Positions 24,285-35,699 of a DNA stretch of 64,000 nucleotides are shown here, piece after piece. How positions within the stretch are numbered: the stretch's first letter is position 1; each line of letters opens with the position of its first letter. The stretch is from positions 9,559,724-9,623,723 of the forward strand of contig OU744736.1 of the NCBI GenBank assembly GCA_916613615.1, read 5' to 3'. A program made the translations under genes and the position numbers. Source of the DNA: Steromphala cineraria (lineage: Eukaryota; Mollusca; Gastropoda; Trochida; Trochidae). The notes beneath the pieces were generated by a model. The model had not been told where the DNA came from, did not search any database, and saw only the letters and a list, made by a program, of their open reading frames with translations.

Positions 24285-25000
24285 GGTTTTGTGCAGTTTC
24301 CGCCGCCGCCGCGCACATACTAATGGCTATTACTTTTTTCTACTAAACTTTCCAGAACTTGTATTCATAACTTACTGCTTATACCTCGGGGGAACGATTT
24401 TGACATGTTCACTTTCAAGGTCAAAGGTCAAGGTCACAAGCTATAAAATCACTAAAAAAATCCTTGTAAACGCGATAACTTGAAAAGTTTGTGTGCTATG
24501 AAGCTTTAACTTGGTATGTATCATCCTTGGAAGAGTAAAAAATTTTGAAAAGGTTTTCGCTACAATCTGTTCAAGGTCAAGATCACAGCAAGGTCACGAC
24601 TTAAGCATGATTTTGCGAAAATGCTTCATTTTAACTATGAACACTTTTAATCAATAGATGATTGTTATACTCGATGAAAAGTGTTCATAGATTGTGTAAC
24701 CTTGAAGGTCAAAGGTCAAGGTCTTGAGATTTGTGTTATTACAATGTGCAACTAATTTGGATATAACTTTATCCCATGAAGCTTTTCAGAACTCATAAAC
24801 ATGTATAAGTGTTTACACCTCTGGGGACTGAGAATGACATGTTCACTTTCAAGGTCAAAGGTCAAAGTCACGAGCTATAAAATCACTAAAAAAATTCCTT
24901 GTAAACGCGATAACTTGAAAAGTTTTTGTGCTTTGTTAACAAAACAATTTCCAGAACATATTCAAATATGTGATGAGTTATATTTACACTTTAATAATAA
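24285..25000 (+). mobile_element. AGGTCA-rich Helitron-like repeat, partial copy
   Basis: It begins at a short ccg run (24299-24314). It carries alternating blocks of 'tttcaaggtcaaaggtcaag' and 'aacgcgataacttgaaaag' that match the fuller copy at 26446-27944. The 3' end is replaced by a LINE fragment. Confidence 0.6.
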
Positions 25001-25295
25001 AAAATATTTATAGAGCGCATTACTCCATGATACAGACTCAATGCGCTATGGAAAAGAGCCTCACAAATTGGGAAATGGACGTGAAAGTTCATGGAAAGGC
25101 TTGCTTAAAGAGATAGGATTTAAGATCCCTTTTAAATTGCTCAAGTGTTGGTGTGCTCCTCAGAGAGCAGGGAAGAGAGTTCCACAGAGTTGGGGCAACA
25201 TAGCTGAAGGATTGTCCTCCAGCTGCTTTCAGATTGTACTTTGGGATCCTTACAAGGTAAATGAATGTGGCTTGCTGGATAAAAATCTTCAATTA
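24992..25295 (-). mobile_element. LINE C-terminal fragment with 3' UTR
   Basis: The minus strand encodes a frame ending GGQSFSYVAPTLWNSLP...TPTLEQFKRDLKSYLFKQAF with a stop at about 25089. This is the characteristic C-terminus of CR1/L2-type LINE ORF2 proteins. The 3' UTR contains 'gcgctctataaatattt', a typical LINE tail. It is 5'-truncated. Confidence 0.8.
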
Positions 25296-25299
25296 TCTG

Positions 25300-25830
25300 A
25301 AAGAGGCATAGACAAATTACAACATCTAAACTTTCATGTATTCATGTTTCCGCAAATATAATACTTATATGTATACTTCTTTTCAGCGTAACTATGAGAA
25401 AAACAGTTGATACCAGTTTACGTAGTGACATACATAATGTTATTTATGATAAATATTTTGATAAGATAAACTTTTTGCTTTTTTTTGCAAATTAGTTGTC
25501 ATTTTTTTATGAGAACATTATATTACTGTTGACACTTCGTATCATATTTCTCATAGATAAACAAAGTCTGCATGTACTCATTATGGATTCGTCATGGAAA
25601 TTACCTTAGAATTTTTGGAATGGTCAAAACATAAAAAAATAAGTCTAAAAACTAATTTAACAAAGATGGCGTCTGCAGCCAGTACCTAATGTCTCAAATT
25701 TACGTCTGGTAAAGTTCTCTCTGTCAGTACAGTCAAGCAACAGAGCATCAGATGACCAAGCAGGGTTGCACCCGTGTCACTCGGTGATATGACGTGCAGC
25801 TGCATTCAAATCACCCGAAGCGTCGAGGCT
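25300..25830. other. Unique-looking spacer between repeats
   Basis: No gene or recognisable repeat is seen between the LINE fragment and the next AGGTCA-rich block. Confidence 0.35.
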
Positions 25831-26445
25831 TGAAAAACTTGAAAAGTTTTTGTGCTATGAAGCTCTTACTTGGTATATATCATCCTTGGAAGAGTAAAAA
25901 AAATTTTAAAAAGGTTTTCGCTACAATCTGTCAAAAGGTCAAGGTCACAGCAAGGTCACGACTTTAGCATGGTTTTGCGAAAATGCTTTATTTTAACTAT
26001 GAACACTTTTAATCAATAGAGGATTGTTATACTCAATAAAGAGTGTTCATTAATTGTGAAACCTTGAAGGTCAAGGTCATGAGATTTGTGTTATTACAAT
26101 GTGCAACTTATTTGGATATAACTTAATCCCGTTAAGCTTTTCAGAACTCATAAACATGTATAATTGTTTACACCTCTGGGGACTTTAAATGACATGTTCA
26201 CTTTCAAGGTCAAAGGTCAAGGTCATAAAATCACAAAAAAATTCCTTGTAAACGCGTTAACTTGAAAAGTTTTTGCGCTATGAAGTTTAAATTTTGTATA
26301 TATTATCTCTTGAGAAGTACAAAATTTTGGAAAGGTTTTGGGTACGAACTGTCAAAGGTCAAGGTCACAGCAAGGTCAACAAATATTGAGAAAATGGATT
26401 ATTTTAACTTTAAACACTTTAATTCGATACATTAATGTTATTAGC
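25830..26445 (+). mobile_element. AGGTCA-rich Helitron-like repeat, partial copy
   Basis: It starts in the middle of the unit ('acttgaaaagtttttgtgct') and repeats the same ordered blocks as 26446-27944. Both termini are missing. Confidence 0.6.
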
Positions 26446-26492
26446 AGCCCCGTCTAAGGACGGGGCTGCTATCAGTTTTTGTGAAGTTTCCA

Positions 26493-26541
<49 letters not shown>

Positions 26542-27944
26542 TACCCTCGTACTACTAGCTATAACTTTTTTCCCCTAAGCTTTCCAGAACTCTTATTCAT
26601 ACCTTACTCCTCATACCTCGGGGGAACGATTTTGACACGTTCACTTTCAAGGTCAAAGGTCAAGGTCACGAGCTATGTATTCACACTAAGAATTCCTTGT
26701 AAACGCGATAACTTGAAAAGTTTTTGTGCTATGAAGCTCTAACTTGGTATATATCATCCTTGGAAAAGTAAAAAATTTTGAAAAGGTTTTGGCTACAATC
26801 CGTCAAAGGTCAAGGTCACAGCAAGGTCATGACGTAAGCATGTTTTAGTGAAAATGCTTTATTTTAACTATGAACACTTTTAATCAATACATGATTGTAA
26901 TACTCAAAAAAAAGTGTTCAATGATTGTGTGACCTTGAAGGTCAAAGGTCAAGGTCATGAGATATGAGTTATTACAAAATGCACTAAATTGGGGTATAAC
27001 TTTATCCCATTTAGCTTTTCAGAACTCATGAACATGTCTAAATGTTAATACTTCCAGGGAATCATTATGACATGTTCACTTTCAAGTTCAAAGGTCAAGG
27101 TCACGAGTTATAAAATCACCACAAAATTCTTTGTAAACACGGTAACTTGAAAAGTTTTTGTGCTATGAAGCTCTAACTTGGTATATATCATCCTTGGAAA
27201 AGTAAAAATTTTTGAAAAGGTTTCGGCTACAATCTGTCAAAGGTCAAGGTCACAGCAAGGTCATGACTTAAGCATGGTTTAGCGAAAATGCTTAATTTTA
27301 ACTATGATCACTTTTAATCAATACATGATTGTTATACTCAATAAAAAGTGTTCAATTATTGTGTGACCTTGAAGGTCAAAGGTCAAGGTCATGAGATATG
27401 AGTTATTGCAATTCCTTCTAAACACAATAACTTGAAAAGTTTTTGTGCTATGAAGTTTAGATTTTGTATATATTATCTCTTGAGAAGTTCAACATTTTCA
27501 AAAAGTTTTGGGTACTAACTGTCGAAGGTCAAGGTCACAGCAAGGTCAAAATATATGGAGAAAATGGATTAATTGTATTTTTAACACTTTATTTCATTAC
27601 AATAATGTTATACTCAATGAAATGTGTTCATTGATTGTGTGACCTTGAGTGTCAAAGGTCAAGGTCACGAGAAAATTCCCAATTTGGTGAGGCCTGTAAA
27701 AGGCGGAACAGGGTAAGGCGAAACCCAAAGTTCCGGGGCTGCTCTGCTTTTGCGGTATCCCGCAAACGCTAATCTAGTTTTCAATGAAATGTATTCTTTG
27801 ATTGCGTGACCTTGAGTGTCAAACGTCAAGGTCACAAGAAAATGCCCAATATGCTGAGGCTTGTAGAAGGCGGAACAGGGTAAGGCAAAACCCCAAGTTT
27901 CGGGGCTGCTCTGTTTTTGCGGTGTCCCGCAAACACTAATCTAG
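26446..27944 (+). mobile_element. Helitron-like non-autonomous element, near-complete, with two successive 3' ends
   Basis: The left end is a perfect hairpin (agcagccccgtc / gacggggctgct), followed by 'gtgaagtttcc' and a (ccg)n run. The body contains several diverged units with AGGTCA direct repeats and 'tatatatcatccttgg'. Two successive 3' ends are present. Each has a hairpin (tgcggtatcccgca or tgcggtgtcccgca) about 9 bp before CTAG followed by T, at 27774-27777 and 27941-27944. A hairpin followed by CTRR|T is the textbook Helitron 3' end. No Rep/helicase gene is present, and no clear 5' TC was seen. Confidence 0.6.
26490..26541 (+). repeat. (CCG)n trinucleotide microsatellite
   Basis: An almost pure ccg tract of about 17 units lies near the left end of the Helitron-like element. 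The inverted copy near 57700 has only about 3 units. Confidence 0.95.
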
Positions 27945-28004
27945 TTTGACACTAAATTTAGTATGTCTGTATCAATTTGTAAAATGGACTAATAACTACA
28001 GTTA

Positions 28005-28255
28005 CTCCCGTGTAAGAATAGCTTTGATTAACAATCTGCCTGTTTCGGTAATCTCATTTGTGGTCGTATAAGCTTGAGCTTGTAACAAGGAACTGGGCGT
28101 CATTGATATGTCAACTCGGGTCAAATTGACTTCAGTTAGCCCAGTTATTCCTTACGTAGCTAGTTCTGGCCCGAACTAATGTCCAATTGAATTAAGGTCA
28201 AGTACTTGATATCACCTGTGTCTGATAACTAAGTAAAGACATCAGTGTGGGGATC
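28005..28255 (+). repeat. Dispersed repeat family D, copy 3 (uninterrupted)
   Basis: Runs from 'gctttgattaacaatc' through 'gtaacaaggaactgggc' to 'caagtacttgatatcacctg'. It matches 3700-3960 in reverse complement and the split copy at 22645-23100. Confidence 0.55.
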
Positions 28256-28654
28256 GCTTGGTTAATAAATATTGTGTAGTGATAATCGAGAAACTTGATC
28301 TCATTGAAACTATCCATCTGGTTTAAGACAATACACCAAATTTTATGCTGTGAATTTGGTAGAACGTCATTCATACATAAAGAACGAATGCTGTCATTTT
28401 GGCACATACTAACATGCACTGAAACATTAAAATTATGTAAATATGCATAAGCCCATCGGGTCTTTGAGACCTGATGAGCTATAAATGGCCGGAAAATATC
28501 AAAGATGTTTCTTTAGTACTAAAAATAGTTTAATTCGTTAAACGAAACCTCCAATGGCCATGGTAGAATACCAGCAGCACAGCTACTTACTATGTAACAA
28601 TGCTAATGTAAACATCATTATTTTTATGATATTTGAAATTTACGTCATTCTTAA

Positions 28655-28860
28655 GAAAACAATTTCCAGAACATATTTAAATATGTGAAGAGTTATATCT
28701 AGTAATACCAACGATTGTGTGTGTGTCCGTCCGAGGAAATTTTTGTCCGACCTATTACGTGAAAACAATTCATCCGATTTATTTTAAATTTTGCACAAAT
28801 CTTCTTCCCTACTAGGAGAGATGGAGTGCAAAGTTACAACAAATTTCGTTAATATTTGAA
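28655..28860 (+). repeat. Dispersed repeat with 'gacctattacgtgaaaac' core
   Basis: The core recurs at about 30442-30545 and 30600-30690, each followed by 'attttgcac' and 'cttc.accctactag'. The block at 28655-28700 also resembles 24936-24980. No coding capacity. Confidence 0.5.
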
Positions 28861-30396
28861 TTTTTAGCTCATCAGGACTGAAAGTCCAGATGGGCTTATG
28901 GCATGGCCCGTCGTCCGTCCGTAAACTTTTAACACTTTCGACTTCTCCTCATGAACCATACACATTAGAGAGCTAAATTTTTGTGTACAGGTACCTTAGC
29001 ATATGGAGATTCTAATTTGTAACGTTGGTGACCCTGTGACAGGGGTCACAACCTTAAAAACATATTTTCATCTTCTTCTCCAGTTGGACTCATTACCTTA
29101 TCGTGGTGTGGTGGTTTGTGTGCTTCGACGACCCCGAGAGCTATGCCAGCTGAAGCTTACATGCTCCTGGTAGGGTCACCCAAGCTGGACAGGTCGACGG
29201 GTAGAAGCCAGACCAAATTTGAGTCCTTCTAAAACCTGCTTTCTATCTTTTACTATGCCTTTGTTTCCGTCTTTTCCCTCATCCTTTCTATCCCTTTCTC
29301 TCTGATCTGTCTACTCTTTTTTGGATGGCAACATCCACGTGTTTAATAACTGAAATATTGTTCAAAACACGTTAAACACCATCTCACTCACAATCACTCA
29401 CCAGTTCCAAAAGGAGTAGTGAGTTAAAAATGATATGTGCAGACACCTTGGACAATGGGGATTCTAATTTGTAACTTTGGTGACCCTGTGACCCCAAATA
29501 GGGTCACAGGAGTCGCAACCTTAAAAACCTATTTTCATCTTCTTCTCCAGTTCCAAAAGGAGTAGAGAGTTAAAAATTATATGTGCAGACTCCTTGGCCA
29601 ATGGGGATCCTTAATTGTAGATTTCGTGACCCCATGACCCCAAATAGGATCACAGGGGTCACAACATTAAAAACCTATTTTCATCTTCTTCTCCAGTTCT
29701 AAAAGGACTAGAGAGTTGGAAATGATATGTGCAGACTCCTTGGACAATGGGGATTCTAATTTGTAACTTTGGTGACCCTGTGACCCCAAATAGGGTCACA
29801 GGGGTCACAACCTTAAAAACCAATTCTCATCTTCTTCTCCAGTTCCAAAAGGAGTAGAGAGTTAAAAATGATATGTGCAGACTCCTTAGACAATGGGGAT
29901 TCTAATTTGTAACTTTGGTGACCCTGTGACCCCAAATAGGGTCACAGGGGTCACAACCTTAAAAACCAATTTTCATCATCTTCTGATCAAGTTCCAAAAG
30001 GTCTAGAGAGCTGAAATTATATGTGCAGACTCCTTGGCCAATGGGGATTCTAAACTGTAGGTTTCGTGACCCCATGACCCCAAATAGGGTCACAGGGGTC
30101 ACAATCTTAAAAACCTATATATCTCCATTAGATAACAGTCTATGGGAAATTTATTTCTCCTTGGATATTTTAGTGTGGATTTCTTTCACTGTCTAATATT
30201 GGCGATCTAGAAAGTGTTGAATAATAATAAATCATTTGGGTAAGGAAATTTATTCCGAAATCGTTACATTTGTTTTGTAATTTGTTTAGGTGTTCTTGCA
30301 ATAGGTAACATCAGTTTCATTTTTAGCTCATCTTGCCTGTAAAAAGTAAACTTGATATGATGCCTGATGAGCTACAGAGCCAATGGCTCTATTTTT
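28861..30396 (-). mobile_element. 145-bp family element, diverged subfamily, carrying a retroposon insertion
   Basis: The element is inverted relative to copy 1. It starts 'tttttagctcatcagg', with gtccgtccgt, and ends 'gcctgatgagctacagagcc' plus 'aatggctctatt'. Its units are 145-146 bp ('gttccaaaagg' at 29404 and 29550, and so on). Their consensus differs from the main family: 'gtgaccccaaatagggtcac' replaces 'gtgacccctaataagggcc'. A 0.3-kb retroposon interrupts it at 29088-29399. Confidence 0.75.
29088..29399 (+). mobile_element. 0.3-kb retroposon-like repeat, copy 2, with 6-bp target duplication
   Basis: The element sits inside a 145-bp-family unit. The host sequence reads 'cttcttctccagtt' on the left and 'ccagttccaaaagg' on the right, so ccagtt is duplicated. 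The right end is a (cact)-rich simple tail. The body matches 22696-22986. Confidence 0.75.
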
Positions 30397-30758
30397 TACA
30401 AATTTCCATGTTTTGAACTTAGTCATTTTCTAATATCATATCCGACCTATTACGTGAAAACTATTCATCCGATTTATTTCAAATTTTGCACATGTCTTCT
30501 ACCCTACTAGGAGGGGTGTGGTGCGAAGTTACAACAAATTTCTTTAATATTTGATTTTTTTTACAAATGTCCATGTTTTGAACATATAGTCATTTTCCAA
30601 TATCAGATTTGCCCAACCTATTACGGGAAAAACTTTTCAACTGATTCTTTTCACATTTTGCATGTGTCTTCTTCCCTACTAGAAGCGGTGCAGTGCCAAA
30701 TCAAAACTAAAATTGATACGGGTTTTTTGTGTGTTTTTTTTTTTTTACAAAGTTCCAT

Positions 30759-33700
30759 TTTAAGCTCATCGGGCCTTACAGGGCTTATGGCATGGCATGG
30801 TGTCCGGCGTCCGTCCATCCGTCCGTCCGTAAACTTTGTTGAATTTCGACTTCTTCTCCAGAACCATAAGGCCTAGAAAGCTGAAACTTTGTGTACAGAC
30901 TCCTTGATTATTGAGGATTTTAAATTGTAGCTTTGGTGGTCCTGTGACCCCTAATAAGGGCCACAGGGGCCACGCCCTAAAAACCTTTTTTCATCTTCTT
31001 CTCCAGAACCATGAGGCCTAGAAAGCTGGAACTTTGTGTACAGACTCCTTGACTAGTGAGGATTATAAATTGTAGCTTTGGTGGCCTTGTGACCCCTAAT
31101 AAGGGCCACAGGGGCCACGCCCTAAAAACCTATTTTCATCTTCTTCTCCAGAACCATAAGGCCTAGAAAGCTGAAACCTTGTGTATAGACTCCTTGGCTA
31201 GTGAGGATTATAAATTGTAGTTTTGGTAGCCCTGTGACCCCTAATAAGAGCCACTGGGGCCACACCCTAAAAACCTATTTTCATCTTCTTCTCCAGAAGC
31301 ATAAGGCCTAGAAAGCTGAAACTTTGTATACAGACTCCTTGGCTAGTGAGGATTATAAATTGTAGCTTTGGTAGCCCTGTGATCCCTAACAAGGGCCACA
31401 GGGGCCACGCCCTAAAAACCTATTTTCATCTTCTTCTCCAGAACCATAAGGCCTAGAAAGCTGAAACTTTGTGTACAGACTCCTTAGCTAGTGAGGATTA
31501 TAAATTGTAGCTTTGGTAGCCCTGTGATCCCTAATAAGGGCCACAGGGGCCACGCCCTAAAAACCTATTTTCATCTTCTTCTCCAGAAGCATAAGGCCTA
31601 GAAAGCTGAAACTTTGTGTACAGACTCCTTAGCTAGTGAGGATTATAAATTGTAGCTTTGGTGGCCCTGTGACCCCTAATAAGGGCCACAGGGGCCACAC
31701 CCTAAAAACCTATTTTCATCTTCTTCTCCAGAACCATAAGGCCTAGAAAGCTGAAACCTTGTGTACAGACTCCTTGGCTAGTGAGGATTATAAATTGTAG
31801 CTTTGGTGGCCCTGTGACCCCTAATAAGGGCCACAGGGGCCACGCCCTAAAAACCTATTTTCATCTTCTTCTCCAGAACCATAAGGTCTAGAAAGGTGAA
31901 ACTTTGTGTATAGCCTCTTTGAAGAGTGAGGATTATAAATTGTAGCTTTGGTAGCCCTGTGACCCCTAATAAGGGCCACAGGGGCCACGCCCTAAAAACC
32001 TATTTTCATCTTCTTCTCCAGAACCATAAGGCCTAGAAAGCTGAAACCTTGTGTACAGACTCCTTGGCTAGTGAGGATTATAAATTGTAGCTTTGGTGGC
32101 CCTGTGACCCCTAATAAGGGCCACAGGGGCCACACCCTAAAAACCTATTTTCATCTTCTTCTCCAGAAGCATAAGGCCTAGAAAGCTGAAACTTTGTGTA
32201 CAGACTCCTTAGCTAGTGAGGATTATAAATTGTAGCTTTGGTGGCCCTGTGACCCCTAATAAGGGCCACAGGGGCCACGCCCTAAAAACCTATTTTCATC
32301 TTCTTCTCCAGAACCATGAGGCCTAGAAAGCTGAAACTTTTTGTACAGACTCCTTGGCTAGTGAAGATTATAAATTGTAGCTTTGGTGGCCCTGTGAACC
32401 TTAATAAGGGCCACAGGGGCCACACCCTAAAAACCTATTTTCATCTTCTTCTCCAGAACCATAAGGCCTAGAAAGCTGAAACCTTGTGTATAGACTCCTT
32501 GGCTAGTGAGGATTATAAATTGTAGCTTTGGTAGCCCTGTGACCCCTAATAAGGGCCACAGGGGCCACGCCCTAAAAACCTATTTTCATCTTCTTCTCCA
32601 GAACCATAAGGCCTAGAAAGCTGAAACTTTGTGTACAGACTCCTTGGCTAGTGAGGATTATAAATTGTAGCTTTGGTAGCCCTGTGATCCCTAATAAGGG
32701 CCACAGGGGCCACGCCCTAAAAACCTATTTTCATCTTCTTCTCCAGAACCATAAGGCCTAGAAAGGTGAAACTTTGTGTATAGCCTCTTTGAAGAGTTAG
32801 GATTATAAATTGTAGCTTTGGTGGCCCTGTGAACCTTAATAAGGGCCACAGGGGCCACACCCTAAAAACCTATTTTCATCTTCTTCTCCAGAACCATAAG
32901 GCCTAGAAAGCTGAAACCTTGTGTATAGACTCCTTGGCTAGTGAGGATTATAAATTGTAGCTTTGGTGGCCCTGTGACCCCTAATAAGGGCCACAGGGGC
33001 CACGCCCTAAAAACCTATTTTCATCTTCTTCTCCAGAACCATGAGGCCTAGAAAGCTGAAACTTTGTGTACAGATTCCTTGGCTAGTGAGGATTATAAAT
33101 TGTAGCTTTGGTGGCCCTGTGACCCCTAATAAGGGCCACAGGGGCCACGCCCTAAAAACATATTTTCATCTTCTTCTCCAGAACCATGAGGCCTAGAAAG
33201 CTGAAACTTTGTGTACAGACTCCTTGGCTAGTGAGGATTATAAATTGTAGCTTTGGTGGCCCTGTGACCCCTAATAAGGGCCACAGGGGCCACACCCTAA
33301 AAACCTATTTTCATCTTCTTCTCCAGAACCATGAGGCCTAGAAAGCTGAAACTTTGTGTAGAGACTCCTTGGCTAGTGAGGATTATAAATTGTAGCTTTG
33401 GTGGCCCTGTGACCCCTAATAAGGGCCACAGGGGCCACGCCCTAAAAACCTATTTTCATCTTCTTCTCCAGAACCATGAGGCCTAGAAAGCTGAAACTTT
33501 GTGTACAGACTCCTTCACTAGTGAGGATTATAAATTGTAGCTTTGGTGGCCCTGTGACCCCTAATAAAGGCAACAGGAGCGTCCTTCAAATCTATTTTCA
33601 TCTTCTCCTCCTGAAGTGTAAGGCCTAGAAAGCTGAAACTTGTCGCCTATATACTTAATTTTATGGTGACCCTGTGGCCTCTTCAACGGTGGAATCACAT

Positions 33701-33768
33701 TGGCCACACTCTAAAGCATAATTGATGATGAAGCCTGATGAGCTACAGAGCCAATGGCTCTATTTTTC
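30759..33768 (-). mobile_element. 145-bp minisatellite element, copy with about 19 units
   Basis: The left end is 'ttaagctcatcgggcc', with gtccgtccatccgtccgt. The right end is 'gcctgatgagctacagagcc' plus the hairpin agagccaatggctct. The units are exactly 145 bp where measured ('ctccagaaccataagg' near 30861, 31006, 31151, 31296 and 31441). Marker variants recur at multiples of the unit: 'tagcctctttgaagag' recurs 870 bp (six units) apart, and 'gtgaaccttaataagg' 435 bp (three units) apart. This indicates block amplification. No protein is encoded. Confidence 0.9.
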
Positions 33769-33779
33769 GCTATTGAAAT

Positions 33780-35010
33780 GAAAAGTCGGTAAGTTATTAA
33801 TTATTATACTAACCAGTTAGTCATTTGTTATTCGAACAACGAATGACTATTAAGTTGCTAACTTCAGCTTGCCCTTCTGCAATACCTTGGCCTCCAGTTG
33901 TAACCGTGTCAATTTACCTCAATGTCAATTTATCTCAATAAAAGTATTTCAGTGCGACGTTATTTAAGTGTTCTTAATTTGACAGAATAGCCACATGGAT
34001 GGTATATTTCCTCACTAATCTCCAAGGATTGCAGCTTGTTGATTACCCTCACTTACTTTCCTTACTTGACTACGTGTGAGAGGAGTGTAACGAGGCTTGA
34101 TGCTGTGTAATCATGAGGGCAGCTTCAATTGAGAACTTTTCCTCACAGGATATGCCGATGATACAGTGTGAACGACAGTAAAACTGATTGTTGACTTTTT
34201 AGCTCATTAGGTCTGAAAGGCCCGATGGGCATATGGCATGGCATGGCATGGCGTCCAGCGTTCGTCCATCCGTAAACTTTTCACTTTTTCAAATTCTTCT
34301 CCAGAACCAATGACTCTAGAGAGCTGAAATTTGATGTGCAGACTCCTTGGCAAATGTGGATTCTAAATTGTAGATTGTGTGACCCCATGACCCCAAGACC
34401 TTAAAAACCTATATTTATCTTCTTCTCCAGTTCCAAAAGGTCTAGAGAGCTGAAAAGTTGTGTGTAGACTCCTTGGCCAATGGGGATTCTAATGTGTAGA
34501 TTTGGTTACCCCATGACCCCAAAAGGGGTGACAGGGGTCAAAACCTTAAAAACCTATTTCCATCCAAAGTCTGATAAGCTACAGAGCCCATGGTTTTATT
34601 TTTTTTTAAATGTATGTTATGTCTGCTTACAAATTTGTGAACCCTCAGACTTACTAACTCTGTTCCTAAGTTTAGGATAGAATTCTACCCTATTCTAAGT
34701 TTATATCTTAGCGCTAGAAGTTCCCAATTAAAACCTAGTGGAAATCAACATGGCATGATACCTCTATGAGAAGAGTACATGCCAACATGTATGTTACAAA
34801 TCCTAGCTAATCTCTTGGGTTGCAGCTTGTTGATTACACTCGCTTCGGTTCCTTCCTTGATTTGATTACTCTACGTGTGAGAGAGATGTAACTAGGCTTG
34901 AGGTTGAGCATCAACATGGTCACAGCTTTGTGTAGTTTACTGTTGAACACTTTCAGACCAGGCAGATGATACACATAAGATCCAGGTGATACAGTGTGCT
35001 GAGATAGATG
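33780..35010 (+). repeat. Diverged duplication flanking a short 145-family copy
   Basis: Blocks at about 34010-34190 ('gcagcttgttgattac', 'ctacgtgtgagag', 'gatacagtgtg') recur at about 34800-35000 in the same order, about 800 bp away. The short element at 34199-34605 lies between the copies. Confidence 0.55.
34199..34605 (-). mobile_element. Short 145-bp-family element, about two units
   Basis: The left end is 'ttagctcattaggtctgaaa', with 'ggcatggcatggcatggcg'. The right end is 'gataagctacagagcccatgg'-like. Two diverged units of the 'aatggggattctaa' subfamily lie inside. Confidence 0.7.
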
Positions 35011-35129
35011 GCTGTCAATATATTGTGTGCATGGAAATTAATTTAATAAATCAATTCAGTAGTTATGCCCACGTTTTAGGGTTGGAGTTCACAAAATCAT
35101 GAAGTTCTTTTAAATAGTTTCAAGTTATT

Positions 35130-35680
35130 GACGTCAGGGATTAAATTATCACATGTTTATATCAAAATAAATTCTCAATAAGGAACACATTATCATTTTT
35201 CATAATAACCGTCGACTTCTTTACATATTACTCAATTGATGGCTCTGTCAGGCCATTCCTAGTTGCTTAATACGCAATTTAACCAATTAATTATTTTAAA
35301 TTAAACCAACCATATTTTGATAGATGTGTTATTAATAAGGAACAATTCTCAGTTATTCATAATACTTTTTCGCTTTCTATAAATCATTAATTACTCCAAT
35401 CTTAGCTATGACGGATTATCAAGAGTTGCTTAATAAGCAAATACCCAGATATTGTAATAGATATGTGACACTTTTTATCAGTTTATTTATGTGATACGTT
35501 ATCACATGTTGAGCTCAAAATAAGTTCTCTAAAAGGAACAATTTCTATCTGTTCATAATTTGTAACTTTCCGTTTTCTATATCCAATTACTCGTATCATG
35601 ACAGTATCAGATTATCCCAAGTTGCTGAATAAGCAATAACCAAATCCAAGAAATAACACATGTTTTTAAAAGAATCAAGT
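35130..35680 (+). repeat. Three diverged tandem copies, about 180 bp each
   Basis: The blocks 'ataaggaaca', 'ttcataat', 'gttgcttaataagcaa' and 'tatcacatg' recur at about 35130-35300, 35330-35480 and 35510-35670. They are heavily diverged and no gene is seen. Confidence 0.45.
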
Positions 35681-35699
35681 ACATGTAGATTCTCTGAAA

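Noticed and set aside
26490..26541. CCG tract as a coding poly-Pro/Ala segment
   Set aside because: It sits at the end of a non-coding mobile element shared by several copies with different repeat number.
28861..30396. Classic Helitron ends for the 145-bp family
   Set aside because: The right end is a hairpin near gagctaa, but the opposite end also has a hairpin and subterminal inverted repeats, and copies do not share a consistent CTRR|T junction.
30861..33600. CRISPR array
   Set aside because: The array is a eukaryotic tandem repeat of contiguous 145-bp units without unique spacers.
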